A stretch of 64,000 nucleotides of DNA from Amycolatopsis sulphurea (GCF_002564045.1 NZ_PDJK01000002.1:1736001-1800000); one strand, 5' to 3'. Numbered from the stretch's first letter, positions 8,659-17,458 are shown. Notes: generated by a model not told the origin, from the sequence alone. Made by a program: numbers and translations.

Positions 8659-9831
8659 TCACTTCAGCGCGGAAAGGGTCTTCCAGGTGGGCCAGTCGTA
8701 GAACCAGTCCTTGACATCCGAACCGGTCGGGCTCTTCTGCTGCGCACCGGTGATTTCCACCGGGTCGCCGACCATCGCCGAGTCGTAGTAGTCCTTGGCG
8801 TCCGCCTCGAGCAGGTTGACACAGCCGTGCGAGTTGTTGATCTTGCCGATCGCGGCCGCGTTGTCCTGGTTCTCGTGGATGAACTCGCCGTGGTTGGAGA
8901 TCCGGCAGGCCCACTTCTTGTTCACGTTGGTGTAGCCGTAGCGGGCGTTGTCGAAGACCGCGTTCTCCTGCTTCGACATCACGATGTAGGTACCGTTGGG
9001 GGTGTTGCGGTCCACCTCGGCGTCCAGCCCGTTGGAGCAGGGGTAGCTCTTGACCTCCGCGCCGCCGCGGAAAACCTTCATCGAGTGGTCCGGCGTGTGC
9101 ACCTTGACCACCTGGTTGCGGCCGATGGCGAACTTCGTGGTGACATCGGACTTGCCGTAGGTACCTTCGCCCAGCTCAAGGCCGTAGAGATTCGCCTCGA
9201 CCTCCACGGAGGTGTTCTCCGGCCAGTACTCCTTCGGCCGCCAGTCGACCTGCGTGGCCGAAATCCAGCCCCAGGCACCCTCGACGTCGGTCTTGACCTT
9301 CAACGCCTTCTCGACCGCGGCCCGGTCCTTCGGCGGGCTGTCGAACTTCACGCTGATCGGCATCCCGACGCCGACCTTCGCGTTGTCGGCCGGGTTCAGC
9401 GTGGCACGCACCTGCTTGGCCGGGCTGATCGTGGCGAACGAACCGGACAGCTCGGCCGGGCGCTGGTCGGAGCCGAGCGCCTTGGCCGCGTAGGTGTAGG
9501 TCTTGCCGTAGCCGAGTGGCTCGGAACTGGTCCACGACAGGCCGTCGGCGGCGAGGTCGCCCTTCAGCTCGCCGCCGCTGGAGCTGGTGACCTTCACCTC
9601 GGTCAGCTTGCCCTCGGCGACCTTGATCACCACCGGATCGCGGACCCCCGCGTCCTTCGCGGCCACGGCCGGGGTGGCCGTGATCTTCGCCACGGGCTCG
9701 ACCGCCTTGCCCTCGTCACCGCTGCTGCCCTGGGGCAGCGCAGTGCCGTTGTTGCTGGTCGAACACGCGGCCCCGAGCGCCGCCGCACCTGCGGCGACCG
9801 CGGCCTTGAACACCGTACGGCGCTCGATCAC
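8659..9831 (-). CDS. L,D-transpeptidase lipoprotein (Ldt, YkuD domain)
   Basis: The 390-aa exported enzyme makes 3-3 peptidoglycan cross-links. The N-terminus MIERRTVFKAAVAAGAA plus the lipobox LGAACST suggests a lipoprotein signal, possibly Tat-like. Two Ig-like domains occupy about 45-240, one of them with the motif NPADNAKVGVGMPISVKF. The C-terminal YkuD catalytic domain has HGEFIHENQ and the active-site SHGCVNL, with cysteine near residue 345. It corresponds to the LdtA/LppS class and to lprQ (Rv0483) by position next to murB. Such enzymes confer beta-lactam tolerance in mycobacteria. Confidence 0.92.
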   Translation of the reverse strand: MIERRTVFKAAVAAGAAALGAACSTSNNGTALPQGSSGDEGKAVEPVAKITATPAVAAKDAGVRDPVVIKVAEGKLTEVKVTSSSGGELKGDLAADGLSWTSSEPLGYGKTYTYAAKALGSDQRPAELSGSFATISPAKQVRATLNPADNAKVGVGMPISVKFDSPPKDRAAVEKALKVKTDVEGAWGWISATQVDWRPKEYWPENTSVEVEANLYGLELGEGTYGKSDVTTKFAIGRNQVVKVHTPDHSMKVFRGGAEVKSYPCSNGLDAEVDRNTPNGTYIVMSKQENAVFDNARYGYTNVNKKWACRISNHGEFIHENQDNAAAIGKINNSHGCVNLLEADAKDYYDSAMVGDPVEITGAQQKSPTGSDVKDWFYDWPTWKTLSALK

Positions 9832-9987
9832 CGTCTACCTCCTGTTGTCCCCCGCACCTGCTCCCCGTCCACCCGGGGTCGCGCCACATGATCAGCGCCG
9901 GCGAGCACACTCGACGCTACCCGCTTCTGCGGTGCGCTCTCTCCACGCGGAAGACGTTTCACCCGCTCGTCCGGTTGCCGTAGCGGC

Positions 9988-11031
9988 TCAAAGTGCGCAG
10001 CCGATGAGCAGCGGCTCCGGATGCAGGCGCACACCGAAGCGGGCTTCGACGCCGTCCCGGACCTCGCCCGCCAGCGCGAGCAGATCCGCCGTGCTGGCGC
10101 CGCCGCGGTTCGTCAGCGCGAGAGTGTGCTTGGTGGACAAGGAAACCCGGCCGCCCGGCCCGGGGTACCCCTTGCCGAAACCGGCCCGCTCGATGAGCCA
10201 CGCGGCGGACAGCTTCACCCCCGCCTCGGCTGGGAACCGCGGGGGTTCGCCAGCCGCTTTCGTGATCCGCGCCACGATCTCCGGGGCTTCGCCGGACGGA
10301 ACGATCGGATTGGTGAAGAACGAACCGGCACTCCACGTGTCGTGATCGGCCGGATCCAGCACCATGCCCTTACCGCGACGCAGGCCGAGCACTGCCTCCC
10401 GGGCTTGCGCGGTGGGGACTTTCGCGCCGGTTTCGGTACCCAGCGTGCGTGCCAGCTCGGCGTACCGCACCGGCGCGGACTGCCCGGAACGATCAATCCG
10501 GAACCGCACGCTAAGCACCACACCGCGATCAGTGCCCTTGAGGACACTGGTGCGATAACCGAAGCCGAGTTCGCCGGCGGGCACCGTGCGGATCTCGCCT
10601 GCTTTCCGGTCGTAAAGCTGCACGGAGACGAGAGAATCGGCCACTTCGCAGCCGTACGCGCCGACGTTCTGGATCGGCGTGGCCCCGACCGAGCCGGGGA
10701 TGCCGGACAGGCATTCGAGCCCACCGAGCCCCGCGTCGACCAGCTCGGCGACGAACGCGTCCCACTCGTGCCCGGCGGCCACTTCGACGACGTCGCCATC
10801 GCGGGCCCAGCCGGTGGACGCGATCCGCACGAGCGTGCCGTCGAACCCTTCGTCGGCCACGACCAGGTTCGACCCGCCGCCCAGCAGCAGCACCGGTTCC
10901 CCGGCTTCGTCCGCCGCCCGGACGGCGGCGACCAGGTCGGCGGCCGTGTCCGTGTGGACGAAGCGGCGCGCCGGTCCCCCGAGCCGCAAGGTCGTGCAGT
11001 CGGCGAGGCGCGGCTCAACGGTGGTGTTCAC
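9988..11031 (-). CDS. murB: UDP-N-acetylenolpyruvoylglucosamine reductase MurB
   Basis: This 347-aa FAD enzyme reduces UDP-GlcNAc-enolpyruvate to UDP-MurNAc with NADPH. The FAD-binding loop LLLGGGSNLVV, the region GIPGSVGATPIQNVGAYG, the substrate-site motif WSAGSFFTNPI (catalytic serine) and AAWLIERAGFGKGY are in the order typical of type I MurB. The start is GTG/ATG at 11031 (MNTTVEPRLADC). It is divergent from the DUF2505 gene across 64 bp. Confidence 0.95.
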   Translation of the reverse strand: MNTTVEPRLADCTTLRLGGPARRFVHTDTAADLVAAVRAADEAGEPVLLLGGGSNLVVADEGFDGTLVRIASTGWARDGDVVEVAAGHEWDAFVAELVDAGLGGLECLSGIPGSVGATPIQNVGAYGCEVADSLVSVQLYDRKAGEIRTVPAGELGFGYRTSVLKGTDRGVVLSVRFRIDRSGQSAPVRYAELARTLGTETGAKVPTAQAREAVLGLRRGKGMVLDPADHDTWSAGSFFTNPIVPSGEAPEIVARITKAAGEPPRFPAEAGVKLSAAWLIERAGFGKGYPGPGGRVSLSTKHTLALTNRGGASTADLLALAGEVRDGVEARFGVRLHPEPLLIGCAL

Positions 11032-11095
11032 GGGTGTTGACGGTACTGGCCTCGGCTTGGCCCCTTACCGCGTACGCCCGGTACTGTCACCGCCC

Positions 11096-11596
11096 ATGGG
11101 TTCCCGGATCGAGCACCGCGGCGAGTTCTCCGGCACGCTCGCGGAGGTCTTCCCCGCAGTGTCCGGCGAGGAAGCCGTACGAGCACGCCTGTCCGCCCTC
11201 GGCGGCGATGACGGCAAGCTCCTGTCGTACACCGGCGAAGGCGACTCGGTGCGCTACGAGCTGGAGCACGGCATCAACGCCGCCCGCCTGCCACAAGCGG
11301 TGCGCGCCCTGATCAAGGGCGACATCATCGTCCGCCGCACCCAGACCTGGCAGCGCTCCGGCGAGAGCTACACCGGCCGGACCGACGTCTCCGTCGGCGG
11401 CGTCCCCGGCGAGATCGGCGCGCAGACCTCGCTCACCCCGTCCGCGGAAAAAGTGATCTTCCGCACGTCCGGCGAGGTCGTGGTCCGGATTCCGCTGTTC
11501 GGCGGCCGAATCGAGGAGTTCGTCTCCGAGCAGGTGACGAGTCTGCTTCGCCGCGAGGACGAGTTCACCGCGCAGTGGCTGGCCGGCCACCGCTGA
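11096..11596 (+). CDS. DUF2505 domain protein
   Basis: The 166-aa soluble protein of the DUF2505 family has an SRPBCC/START-like alpha-beta fold. It starts IEHRGEFSGTLAEVFP, has conserved VRRTQTWQ, then YTGRTDVSVGGVPGEI, and a C-terminal amphipathic helix EEFVSEQVTSLLRREDEF. ATG 11096 fits the start of the domain. These proteins occur next to murB in many actinobacteria, including mycobacteria. Ligand and function are unknown. Confidence 0.85.
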   Translation: MGSRIEHRGEFSGTLAEVFPAVSGEEAVRARLSALGGDDGKLLSYTGEGDSVRYELEHGINAARLPQAVRALIKGDIIVRRTQTWQRSGESYTGRTDVSVGGVPGEIGAQTSLTPSAEKVIFRTSGEVVVRIPLFGGRIEEFVSEQVTSLLRREDEFTAQWLAGHR

Positions 11597-12585
11597 CTCC
11601 GGTGTCCGCCCGTCCCCCGTCCACTCCTGGAAAAGACACCCCGCCCGCTTCGGCGGCCGGCGTGCCGACAGATCGGTCTTCACCTCTTTCGCCGACCACA
11701 GCGGCCGACCAAGTCGCCACACCCCGCCCGGCGCGCACCTCTCCGCCGCATGCCCGCGGATCCGCGGCCAAGGCCGCCCGCCCGGTGCCGAAAGGCGGCC
11801 GTTCGGCTCCGGTCGGGGCGCCGACCCGGGGGACCACCAATCCCAACCGGCTGCGGAGGGTGGATCGGTGGCTGGTCGCCGATCCCGCGGTCACCCGGCT
11901 GCTTCGGCGGAGTGAGAGTCCCCTTGTCGTCGATCTCGGTTACGGCGCGTCGCCAGTCACGACTGTGGAGCTGGCCCGGTGGCTGGCCCGGGTCCGGGCG
12001 GACGTACAGGTGCTCGGGCTCGAACTGGATCCCGAACGGGTCGCGCGGGGCCGGCAGGCGGCGGATCCACCCCGGCTGGACTTCCGCCGTGGCGGGTTCG
12101 AACTCGCCGGAACGCGGCCGGTGCTGGTGCGCGCGTTCAACGTGCTCCGCCAGTACGACGAACACGAGGTGGCCGGTGCGTGGCGGCTGATGCTCGACGC
12201 GATGCCCTCCGGCGGGATGCTGGTCGAGGGCACCTGCGACGAGATCGGCAGGCTCGCCACCTGGGTCACCGTGACCGCCGGCGGACCGGTCTCGCTCACC
12301 CTGTCGGTCCGCCTCGCCGAACTCGACCATCCGTCCACAGTGGCCGAACGGCTGCCGAAGATCCTCATCCACCGCAACGCTCCGGGCGAACGCGTGCATG
12401 CCCTGCTGACCACTTTGGACGAATGCTGGGCGGCGGCCGCGCCGCACCGGTCGTTCGGTGTGCGCGCCCGCTGGCGTACCGCGGTCGCGCTGCTGGCCGG
12501 GCGCGGCTGGCCGGTGCTCGGCCGCCCGGACCGGCACCGGCTCGGTGAGCTGACCGTTCCGTGGGCGAGTGTCGCGCCCGGCTGA
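11575..12585 (+). CDS. Class I SAM-dependent methyltransferase-like protein
   Basis: The protein is up to 336 aa with a low-complexity Pro/Ala/Ser-rich N-terminus (about 85 residues). The Rossmann-type core follows: SAM motif VVDLGYGASPVTTVELARWL, acidic loop LGLELDPERV, then NVLRQYDEHEVAGAWRLML and PSGGMLVEGTCDEIGR. The frame opens at GTG 11575, inside the end of the DUF2505 gene. GTG 11602 is an alternative, and the true start is uncertain because the N-terminus is disordered. The acceptor substrate is unknown. It follows murB/DUF2505 as in related genomes. Confidence 0.75.
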   Translation: MAGRPPLTPVSARPPSTPGKDTPPASAAGVPTDRSSPLSPTTAADQVATPRPARTSPPHARGSAAKAARPVPKGGRSAPVGAPTRGTTNPNRLRRVDRWLVADPAVTRLLRRSESPLVVDLGYGASPVTTVELARWLARVRADVQVLGLELDPERVARGRQAADPPRLDFRRGGFELAGTRPVLVRAFNVLRQYDEHEVAGAWRLMLDAMPSGGMLVEGTCDEIGRLATWVTVTAGGPVSLTLSVRLAELDHPSTVAERLPKILIHRNAPGERVHALLTTLDECWAAAAPHRSFGVRARWRTAVALLAGRGWPVLGRPDRHRLGELTVPWASVAPG

Positions 12586-12649
12586 CCCCCACCTGTTCAC
12601 CAGCCACACCCCGCTGGGTCACCCAGTGGCGACCTTCAGTGATCAAGCT

Positions 12650-13453
12650 ATGCGGGTGGAACTGCTGGAAGAGGTCACCGAGCTGCTCCGAGGGACGTTG
12701 GGGTCGCCGTGGCTGTGGCTGCTCGTTTTCGCCGTCTCCGGGCTGGACGCGTTGCTGCCGTTCATGCCGAGCGAGACGACCGTGGTGACCGTCGCCGTCC
12801 TCCTCGGTCCCGACCCCGGCCGGCTGGCCCTCCTGGTGCTGGCCGCGGCGACCGGCGCGTGGGCCGGTGACTGCCTCGGCTACGCCGTCGGCCGCGCGGC
12901 CGGACCGCGAGCGCTCGCCCGACTGGCGCGAGGACCGTCCGGACGTCAGCGGCACGAGTGGGCACGCACGCAAGTACTCAGACGAGCGCCGCTGCTGATC
13001 ATCGCCGCGCGTTACCTCCCCGGTGGCCGCGTCGCGAGTGCACTGGCGACCGGCAGTCTCGGTTACCCCTTCCGACGCTTCGTGCCGCTGGACGCGCTCG
13101 GTGCCACACTATGGGCGATCTACAGCACCCTGATCGGCCTAGCCGGTGGCGCAGCGTTCGCAGACCAGCCGGTGTACGGCCTGCTGCTCTCTTTCGCCCT
13201 CGCCTTGCTGCTCGTCGCCCTCATCGAGTTCGGCAGACGTCTCCGCGCCCGCCATCTAGAATCCCGGCATGGACACCCCTCGGCTGCTGGAAGCGATCGA
13301 CATCCACGCCGACCGGCTGAAGGCGGCCGCGCTGACAACCGGCCCGCAGGCCCCGGTCCCGAACTGTCCTCAATGGACAATGAAGGATCTGGTTGCCCAC
13401 CTGAACGGACTGTTCTCCTACGTCACCGCGATGATCGCCGGCGACGGCGCTGA
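12650..13453 (+). CDS. DedA/SNARE-associated family membrane protein
   Basis: The 267-aa DedA-family membrane protein has FMPSETTVVTVAVLL, GAWAGDCLGYAVGR, then the conserved ARYLPGGRVASALATGSLGY and several transmembrane helices to about residue 195. DedA proteins act as lipid flippases/scramblases for envelope homeostasis. After residue 200 the frame continues for about 65 polar residues entirely within the next gene (185-bp overlap in another frame). That tail is not DedA-like, and a TAG in another frame lies at 13257-13259, just before the next start. A frame change near the 3' end is possible. ATG 12650 is chosen; GTG starts upstream exist. Confidence 0.75.
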   Translation: MRVELLEEVTELLRGTLGSPWLWLLVFAVSGLDALLPFMPSETTVVTVAVLLGPDPGRLALLVLAAATGAWAGDCLGYAVGRAAGPRALARLARGPSGRQRHEWARTQVLRRAPLLIIAARYLPGGRVASALATGSLGYPFRRFVPLDALGATLWAIYSTLIGLAGGAAFADQPVYGLLLSFALALLLVALIEFGRRLRARHLESRHGHPSAAGSDRHPRRPAEGGRADNRPAGPGPELSSMDNEGSGCPPERTVLLRHRDDRRRRR

Positions 13454-13964
13454 CCGGCCCGCAAGCACCGACGGGGGCTGGCCGGACCTGCTCGGCCGCT
13501 GGGACGGCGGCCGGCTCGCCGCCCGTGAAGCACTCCGGCGGCCCGCGGATCACCCGACCAGATCCCCGTTCCCGCAGGGCACCTTCACCGTCGGCGACTG
13601 GACCCGGCGGATGGCCCACGAGCTCGCCATCCACCGGCTCGACGCGGAGGGCGCGCTGCCCGTTCCCCCGGACACCCGCTTCGCCCCGGAATTCGCCGAG
13701 GACGGGATCGACGAGTATCTCGCCTTCCTGCTCCCCCGCCGGGCTCCGACCGGAACCCAGGACGGGGTCATCGAAGTCCGCGGCGGCACCCGGACCTGGA
13801 CCCTCGTGCTGCGGCCCGGGGAGCGCCCGGCGCTGGGCGAAGGCAGCCCCGACGTGATCTTGAGCGGCCCGGCCGACGACGTCTACCGCGCGCTCTGGGG
13901 CCGCCCGCACGCCGCCGCGACGACCGGCGATCCCGCCGTTCTCGACCTCCTCAAGACACCCTGA
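13269..13964 (+). CDS. Maleylpyruvate isomerase-family, mycothiol-dependent enzyme (DinB-like)
   Basis: The 231-aa protein has an N-terminal four-helix MDMPI domain: LLEAIDIHADRLKAAAL, then NCPQWTMKDLVAHLNGLF with metal-ligand His in the VAHL motif and RRMAHELAIHRLDAE with further His. A C-terminal MDMPI/SCP2-like beta domain (about 160-231, WTLVLRPGE ... VILSGPADDVYRALWGR) follows. The family includes mycothiol-dependent maleylpyruvate isomerase and mycothiol S-transferases; the substrate here is unknown. ATG 13269 is the obvious start of the first helix, despite a 185-bp overlap with the DedA frame. Confidence 0.85.
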   Translation: MDTPRLLEAIDIHADRLKAAALTTGPQAPVPNCPQWTMKDLVAHLNGLFSYVTAMIAGDGADRPASTDGGWPDLLGRWDGGRLAAREALRRPADHPTRSPFPQGTFTVGDWTRRMAHELAIHRLDAEGALPVPPDTRFAPEFAEDGIDEYLAFLLPRRAPTGTQDGVIEVRGGTRTWTLVLRPGERPALGEGSPDVILSGPADDVYRALWGRPHAAATTGDPAVLDLLKTP

Positions 13965-13974
13965 CCAGCCGATA

Positions 13975-14862
13975 ATGGATACTGGCCGGGTGCCAGGCCC
14001 ACAGCGCTACGTACTCACCTTCGGCTGCCCCGACCGTACCGGGATCATCGCGCGCATCTCGGGTTTCCTCGCCGAACACGGCGGAACGATCGTCGAAGCG
14101 GCCTACCACACCGATCCGGACACCGGCTGGTTCTTCACCCGCCAGGTCGTCCGCGCCGACTCCCTGCCTTTCGACGTCGATGGCCTGCATGACCGGTTCG
14201 CCGCCGTGGCAGGGGAACTGTCGGCGGAATCGAACTGGCAGGTGTTCGACACCGGGAGGCGCCCACGCGTGGTGATTCTCGTGTCGAAGGCCGGGCATTG
14301 CCTGTACGACCTGCTCGGCCGGGTCGCCTCCGGCGAGCTGGACGTGGAAGTCGCCGCGGTGATCGGCAACCACGCCACGCTCGGGGGCATCACCCGCGCG
14401 CACGGCATCCCCTTCCACCACGTGCCGTTCCCGGCCGGCGACCCGGCGGGCAAGGCGGACGCGTTCGCCGAGATCCGCAAGCTGGTCGACGAGCACACCC
14501 CGGACGCGATCGTGCTGGCGCGCTTCATGCAGGTGCTACCGCCCGAGCTGTGCGCGGCCTGGGCCGGTCGCGCGTTGAACATCCACCACAGCTTCCTGCC
14601 GTCGTTCGTCGGCGCGAAGCCGTATCACCAGGCACACGCCCGTGGCGTCAAGCTGATCGGCGCGACCTGCCACTACGTGACCGCCGATCTGGACGCGGGC
14701 CCGATCGTGGAGCAGGACGTGATCCGCGTCGGCCACGACGATTCGGTGGACGACATGGTCCGCAAAGGCCGGGACGTCGAGAAGGTTGCCCTCGCCCGGG
14801 GCCTGCGCTGGCATCTCGAAGGCCGCGTTCTGGTCCACGGCAACCGCACCGTGGTCTTCTAG
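13975..14862 (+). CDS. purU: Formyltetrahydrofolate deformylase PurU
   Basis: This 295-aa enzyme hydrolyses 10-formyl-THF to THF and formate. An N-terminal ACT domain (about 8-90, FGCPDRTGIIARISGFLAEH) regulates activity. The C-terminal formyltransferase-like domain has NIHHSFLPSFVGAKPYHQA with the catalytic histidine and the aspartate in VTADLDAGPIVEQ. ATG 13975 and GTG 13990 are both possible starts. It begins 10 bp after the preceding gene, so they may be co-transcribed. It is followed by repeat sequences that probably terminate it. Confidence 0.94.
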   Translation: MDTGRVPGPQRYVLTFGCPDRTGIIARISGFLAEHGGTIVEAAYHTDPDTGWFFTRQVVRADSLPFDVDGLHDRFAAVAGELSAESNWQVFDTGRRPRVVILVSKAGHCLYDLLGRVASGELDVEVAAVIGNHATLGGITRAHGIPFHHVPFPAGDPAGKADAFAEIRKLVDEHTPDAIVLARFMQVLPPELCAAWAGRALNIHHSFLPSFVGAKPYHQAHARGVKLIGATCHYVTADLDAGPIVEQDVIRVGHDDSVDDMVRKGRDVEKVALARGLRWHLEGRVLVHGNRTVVF

Positions 14863-14870
14863 GGCGATGC

Positions 14871-14901
14871 AAGGGCTGTGAAGGGACCCTTCACAGCCCT
14901 T
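14871..14901. repeat. Family A palindrome (perfect, 31 nt)
   Basis: AAGGGCTGTGAAGGG, a central A, and its exact complement. It lies 8 bp past the purU stop. Its right arm overlaps the direct repeat (14896-14907) flanking the MITE-like element that follows, so the element appears to have landed in a palindrome. Confidence 0.8.
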
Positions 14902-14907
14902 GCGTCC

Positions 14908-15175
14908 GGGGTGTCGGCAAAGTTGGTCGAGGCCCCGTGATCAGCGGAGAGAGCCGTGGCTGCCGCGCATCATCGACGACACCTGCCATCCTCGTCGATC
15001 ACGCCTGGCAACGGACGATGCGGGGCTATTCGAGGCGCGACCACCTCGCGCTGTGCGCCAGACCTGTTTCAAGTCCGTGAAGGGGCCCTTCACAGACTCA
15101 GAGTCCGTGAAGGACCCCTTCACGGACCTCCGCAGCCTGCGCAGGGCCCCTCGCACCGACTTTGCCGACACCGTG
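14908..15175. mobile_element. MITE-like element, copy 2, with 12-bp flanking direct repeats
   Basis: The 268-bp element has ends GGGGTGTCGGCAAAGTTGGT and, inverted, CACGGTGTCGGCAAAGTCGG. It is flanked on both sides by GCCCTTGCGTCC (14896-14907 and 15176-15187), consistent with a target-site duplication. The inside carries AGAGCCGTGGCTGCCGCG, GACCACCTCGCGCTGTGCGC and a double family A palindrome at about 15074-15129. No transposase is encoded, so any mobility would have to be in trans. This is the most intact copy. Confidence 0.7.
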
Positions 15176-15185
15176 GCCCTTGCGT

Positions 15186-15212
15186 CCGTGAAGGGACCCT
15201 TCACAGCCTTGA
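15186..15212. repeat. Family A palindrome downstream of the oxidoreductase gene
   Basis: CCGTGAAGGGACCCTTCAC followed by AGCCTT lies 7 bp from the stop codon of the minus-strand oxidoreductase. It looks like the remaining half of a longer palindrome split by the neighbouring MITE-like element. Confidence 0.7.
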
Positions 15213-15218
15213 AACCGC

Positions 15219-16229
15219 TTAGAGGCGCACCAGCATCTTGCCGGTGTTGGCTCCGCTGAGCAGCCCGAGGAACGCATCCGGCGCATTGCGGATACCGTCC
15301 ACAAAGGTCTCGGAGTACTTGATCTCGCCGGAAGCGACGAGCGGTGCCAGCTCGGTCAGGAACTGCTCACGCATACCCCACTGGTCCGACACCAGCATGC
15401 CGCGCATGGTGATCCGCTTCACGACGAGCTGCAGAAGGTTGCGCGGACCGGGTGGCGGCTCGGCGGCGTTGTACAGCGAGATCATCCCGCACAGCGCGAT
15501 CCGGCCGTGCAGGTTCATCGACGCGATGGCGGCTTCCAGATGCTCCCCGCCGACGTTGTCGAAGTAGACGTCGATGCCCTCGGGCGCGGCGGCGGCCAGC
15601 TGGTCGGCGACCGGACCGTCCTTGTAGTCGAAGGCCGCATCGAAGCCGAGATCCTCGGTCAGATGACGCACCTTCTCCGCGGAACCGGCGCTGCCGATCA
15701 CTCTCTTGGCACCCTTGAGCCGGGCCAGCTGCCCCACCAGCGAACCGACCGCACCGGCCGCGCCGGACACGAACACCGTGTCCCCCGCTTTGAATTCCGC
15801 GCTCACCAGCAGGCCGGTATACGCGGTGAGGCCCGGCATGCCGAGCACGCCGAGATAGGCGGACAGCGGCGCCACCGAACCGTCCACTTTGGCCACCTGG
15901 TTGGTATCGAGTACCGCGTGCGTACGCCAGCCCAGGTTGTGCAGCACGTGGTCACCGGGCGCGAATTCGTCCACAGCGGATTCCACGACCTCGCCGACCA
16001 CACCACCGTGCATCGGCTCGCCCACCGCGAACGGCGGCGCGTAGGACTTCACGTCGTTCATCCGCCCGCGCATGGCCGGGTCCACGCTCATCACCAGGTT
16101 GCGCACCAGCAACTGCCCGGGACCGGGCACTGGCACGTCAGTGTCGACGATGTCGAAGTTCTCGGGCGTGGGAACCCCGTGCGGACGAGCGGCGAGCCGG
16201 ATCTCGGTCGCCTTGGTCGATGCGGTCAC
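15219..16229 (-). CDS. NADP-dependent medium-chain oxidoreductase (leukotriene B4 dehydrogenase-like)
   Basis: This 336-aa enzyme belongs to the zinc-independent MDR family that reduces alpha,beta-unsaturated carbonyls. It shows LVMSVDPAMRGRM at the N-terminal lobe, MPGLTAYTGLL, the dinucleotide-binding VFVSGAAGAVGSLVGQLARL, KRVIGSAGSAEK, and VDVYFDNVGGEHLEAAI-like IDVYFDNVGG. The C-terminus matches YbdR/CurA-type proteins (KYSETFVDGIRNAPDAFLGL). GTG 16229 is chosen over an upstream in-frame start because homologues begin close to this point. The physiological substrate is unknown. Confidence 0.88.
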   Translation of the reverse strand: MTASTKATEIRLAARPHGVPTPENFDIVDTDVPVPGPGQLLVRNLVMSVDPAMRGRMNDVKSYAPPFAVGEPMHGGVVGEVVESAVDEFAPGDHVLHNLGWRTHAVLDTNQVAKVDGSVAPLSAYLGVLGMPGLTAYTGLLVSAEFKAGDTVFVSGAAGAVGSLVGQLARLKGAKRVIGSAGSAEKVRHLTEDLGFDAAFDYKDGPVADQLAAAAPEGIDVYFDNVGGEHLEAAIASMNLHGRIALCGMISLYNAAEPPPGPRNLLQLVVKRITMRGMLVSDQWGMREQFLTELAPLVASGEIKYSETFVDGIRNAPDAFLGLLSGANTGKMLVRL

Positions 16230-16343
16230 TGTGTCGACTCCGTTTCCGGGACTGGACTCGAACCGGGGCGTGCGCCCCGTATCATCGGCTCCCACGACCA
16301 GACCGGGGCAAACGTTCCGCCTGCCCCGGTGGCGTGACCAGCG

Positions 16344-16778
16344 CTACACGATCTCCGCGAGCTTGCCGAGCACACCGTCGTAGATCCGCTTCAGCCCGCC
16401 GGGGGCGAAGGTCTTCTCGAAGAAGCCACCGACGCCACTCGCGCCGTCCCAGCTGGTCTCGATGCGCACCAGGGAACCGGCACCGGCCTCCGCGACCGTC
16501 CAGGTGGTGACCATGCTGGAGTTCGCGTCGGTCTCCACCAGCGTGCCAGGCTTCGGCTCGGTCACCGTAGCCGCGACGTCGCGTACGCGCTTCGAGGTGG
16601 CCTGCAGCTTCCAACCGGCCTTCGTACCCGCTCCGACGCCGCCCTCGGCGACCTCGTAGTCGCGGTAGTGCTCGGTGAGCAGCTTCGGCCGGGTCTCGGC
16701 GTAGTCGGCAACCAGTTCGCGCACCCTCTCCACCGGCGCATCGATCATGCGCTCCGCGGTGGCCGTGACCTTTCCCAT
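16344..16778 (-). CDS. SRPBCC (polyketide cyclase/START-like) family protein
   Basis: The 144-aa single-domain SRPBCC protein starts TATAERMIDAPVERVRELVADY, has alternating strands TKAGWKLQATSKRVRDVAATV and ends with the long C-terminal helix APGGLKRIYDGVLGKLAEIV that closes the ligand cavity. These proteins bind hydrophobic ligands or act as small regulators. The ligand is unknown. The gene stands alone on the minus strand with 114 bp to the oxidoreductase downstream. Confidence 0.82.
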   Translation of the reverse strand: MGKVTATAERMIDAPVERVRELVADYAETRPKLLTEHYRDYEVAEGGVGAGTKAGWKLQATSKRVRDVAATVTEPKPGTLVETDANSSMVTTWTVAEAGAGSLVRIETSWDGASGVGGFFEKTFAPGGLKRIYDGVLGKLAEIV

Positions 16779-16912
16779 CTCGTCCCTCTGCTCTCTTCAT
16801 TTTCCCGCCGAGCCCACCTTCGCACACCCGGCCGGAAAAGGGCCGCATGGCATCCGCCACGAACGGGCTCCGGCGAACCGCCTTGCACGCCAACGACATC
16901 CGGGAATGAGAG

Positions 16913-17458
16913 CTACCGGGCCAGACCCTCGATGACCTCGGCGTTCGGCAACCCGGCGAGCGCGGCACCGGAGATCAGCAGCTTGCTGCCCCTGATCCCG
17001 CTGCCGACGACGAGTTCCGGCTGGTCGGCCACGGCCTGGTCGACCAGGATCGGCCATGGTCCGGGCAGCCCGATCGGGGTGATGCCGCCGTACTCCATCC
17101 CGGTGAGCGCCACCGCCTCGTCCATCGGCGCGAACGACGCTTTGCGCACGTCGAGCCGGCGTTTGATCACTCCGTTGACGTCCGCCCGGGTGGTCGCGAG
17201 CACGAGCGCCGCGGCGAAGCGCACCTCACCGGCCCGTTTGCCGGAGACGATGACGCAGTTGGCCGAAGCGGACAGCGGCGACCCGTACGCCGCGCAGAAT
17301 TCGGCGGTGTCCGCCAGCCCGGGATCGATCTCGGCGACACCGACCTCTTCTGGGGCGGCCATCGCGGCGAGCGCCTTCGCGACGGGTTCGGCGAGCAGTT
17401 CGGTACGCGTGGGCGCGGGAACGACGGTGAGGCTCCCGGCGATGTTCCAGGTCGTCAT
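16913..17458 (-). CDS. YbaK/EbsC-type aminoacyl-tRNA deacylase domain protein
   Basis: The 181-aa protein has the YbaK/aa-tRNA editing fold: SASANCVIVSGKRAGEVRFA (containing the conserved lysine region), ALVLATTRADVNGVIKRRL, the KASFAP segment and MEYGGITPIGLPGPWPILVD, the family's conserved glycine motif. Such proteins hydrolyse mischarged tRNAs such as Cys- or Ala-tRNA-Pro. ATG 17458 (MTTWNIAG) is chosen over an upstream in-frame start lacking homologous sequence. It may be co-transcribed with the DUF2516 gene 43 bp upstream. Confidence 0.83.
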   Translation of the reverse strand: MTTWNIAGSLTVVPAPTRTELLAEPVAKALAAMAAPEEVGVAEIDPGLADTAEFCAAYGSPLSASANCVIVSGKRAGEVRFAAALVLATTRADVNGVIKRRLDVRKASFAPMDEAVALTGMEYGGITPIGLPGPWPILVDQAVADQPELVVGSGIRGSKLLISGAALAGLPNAEVIEGLAR

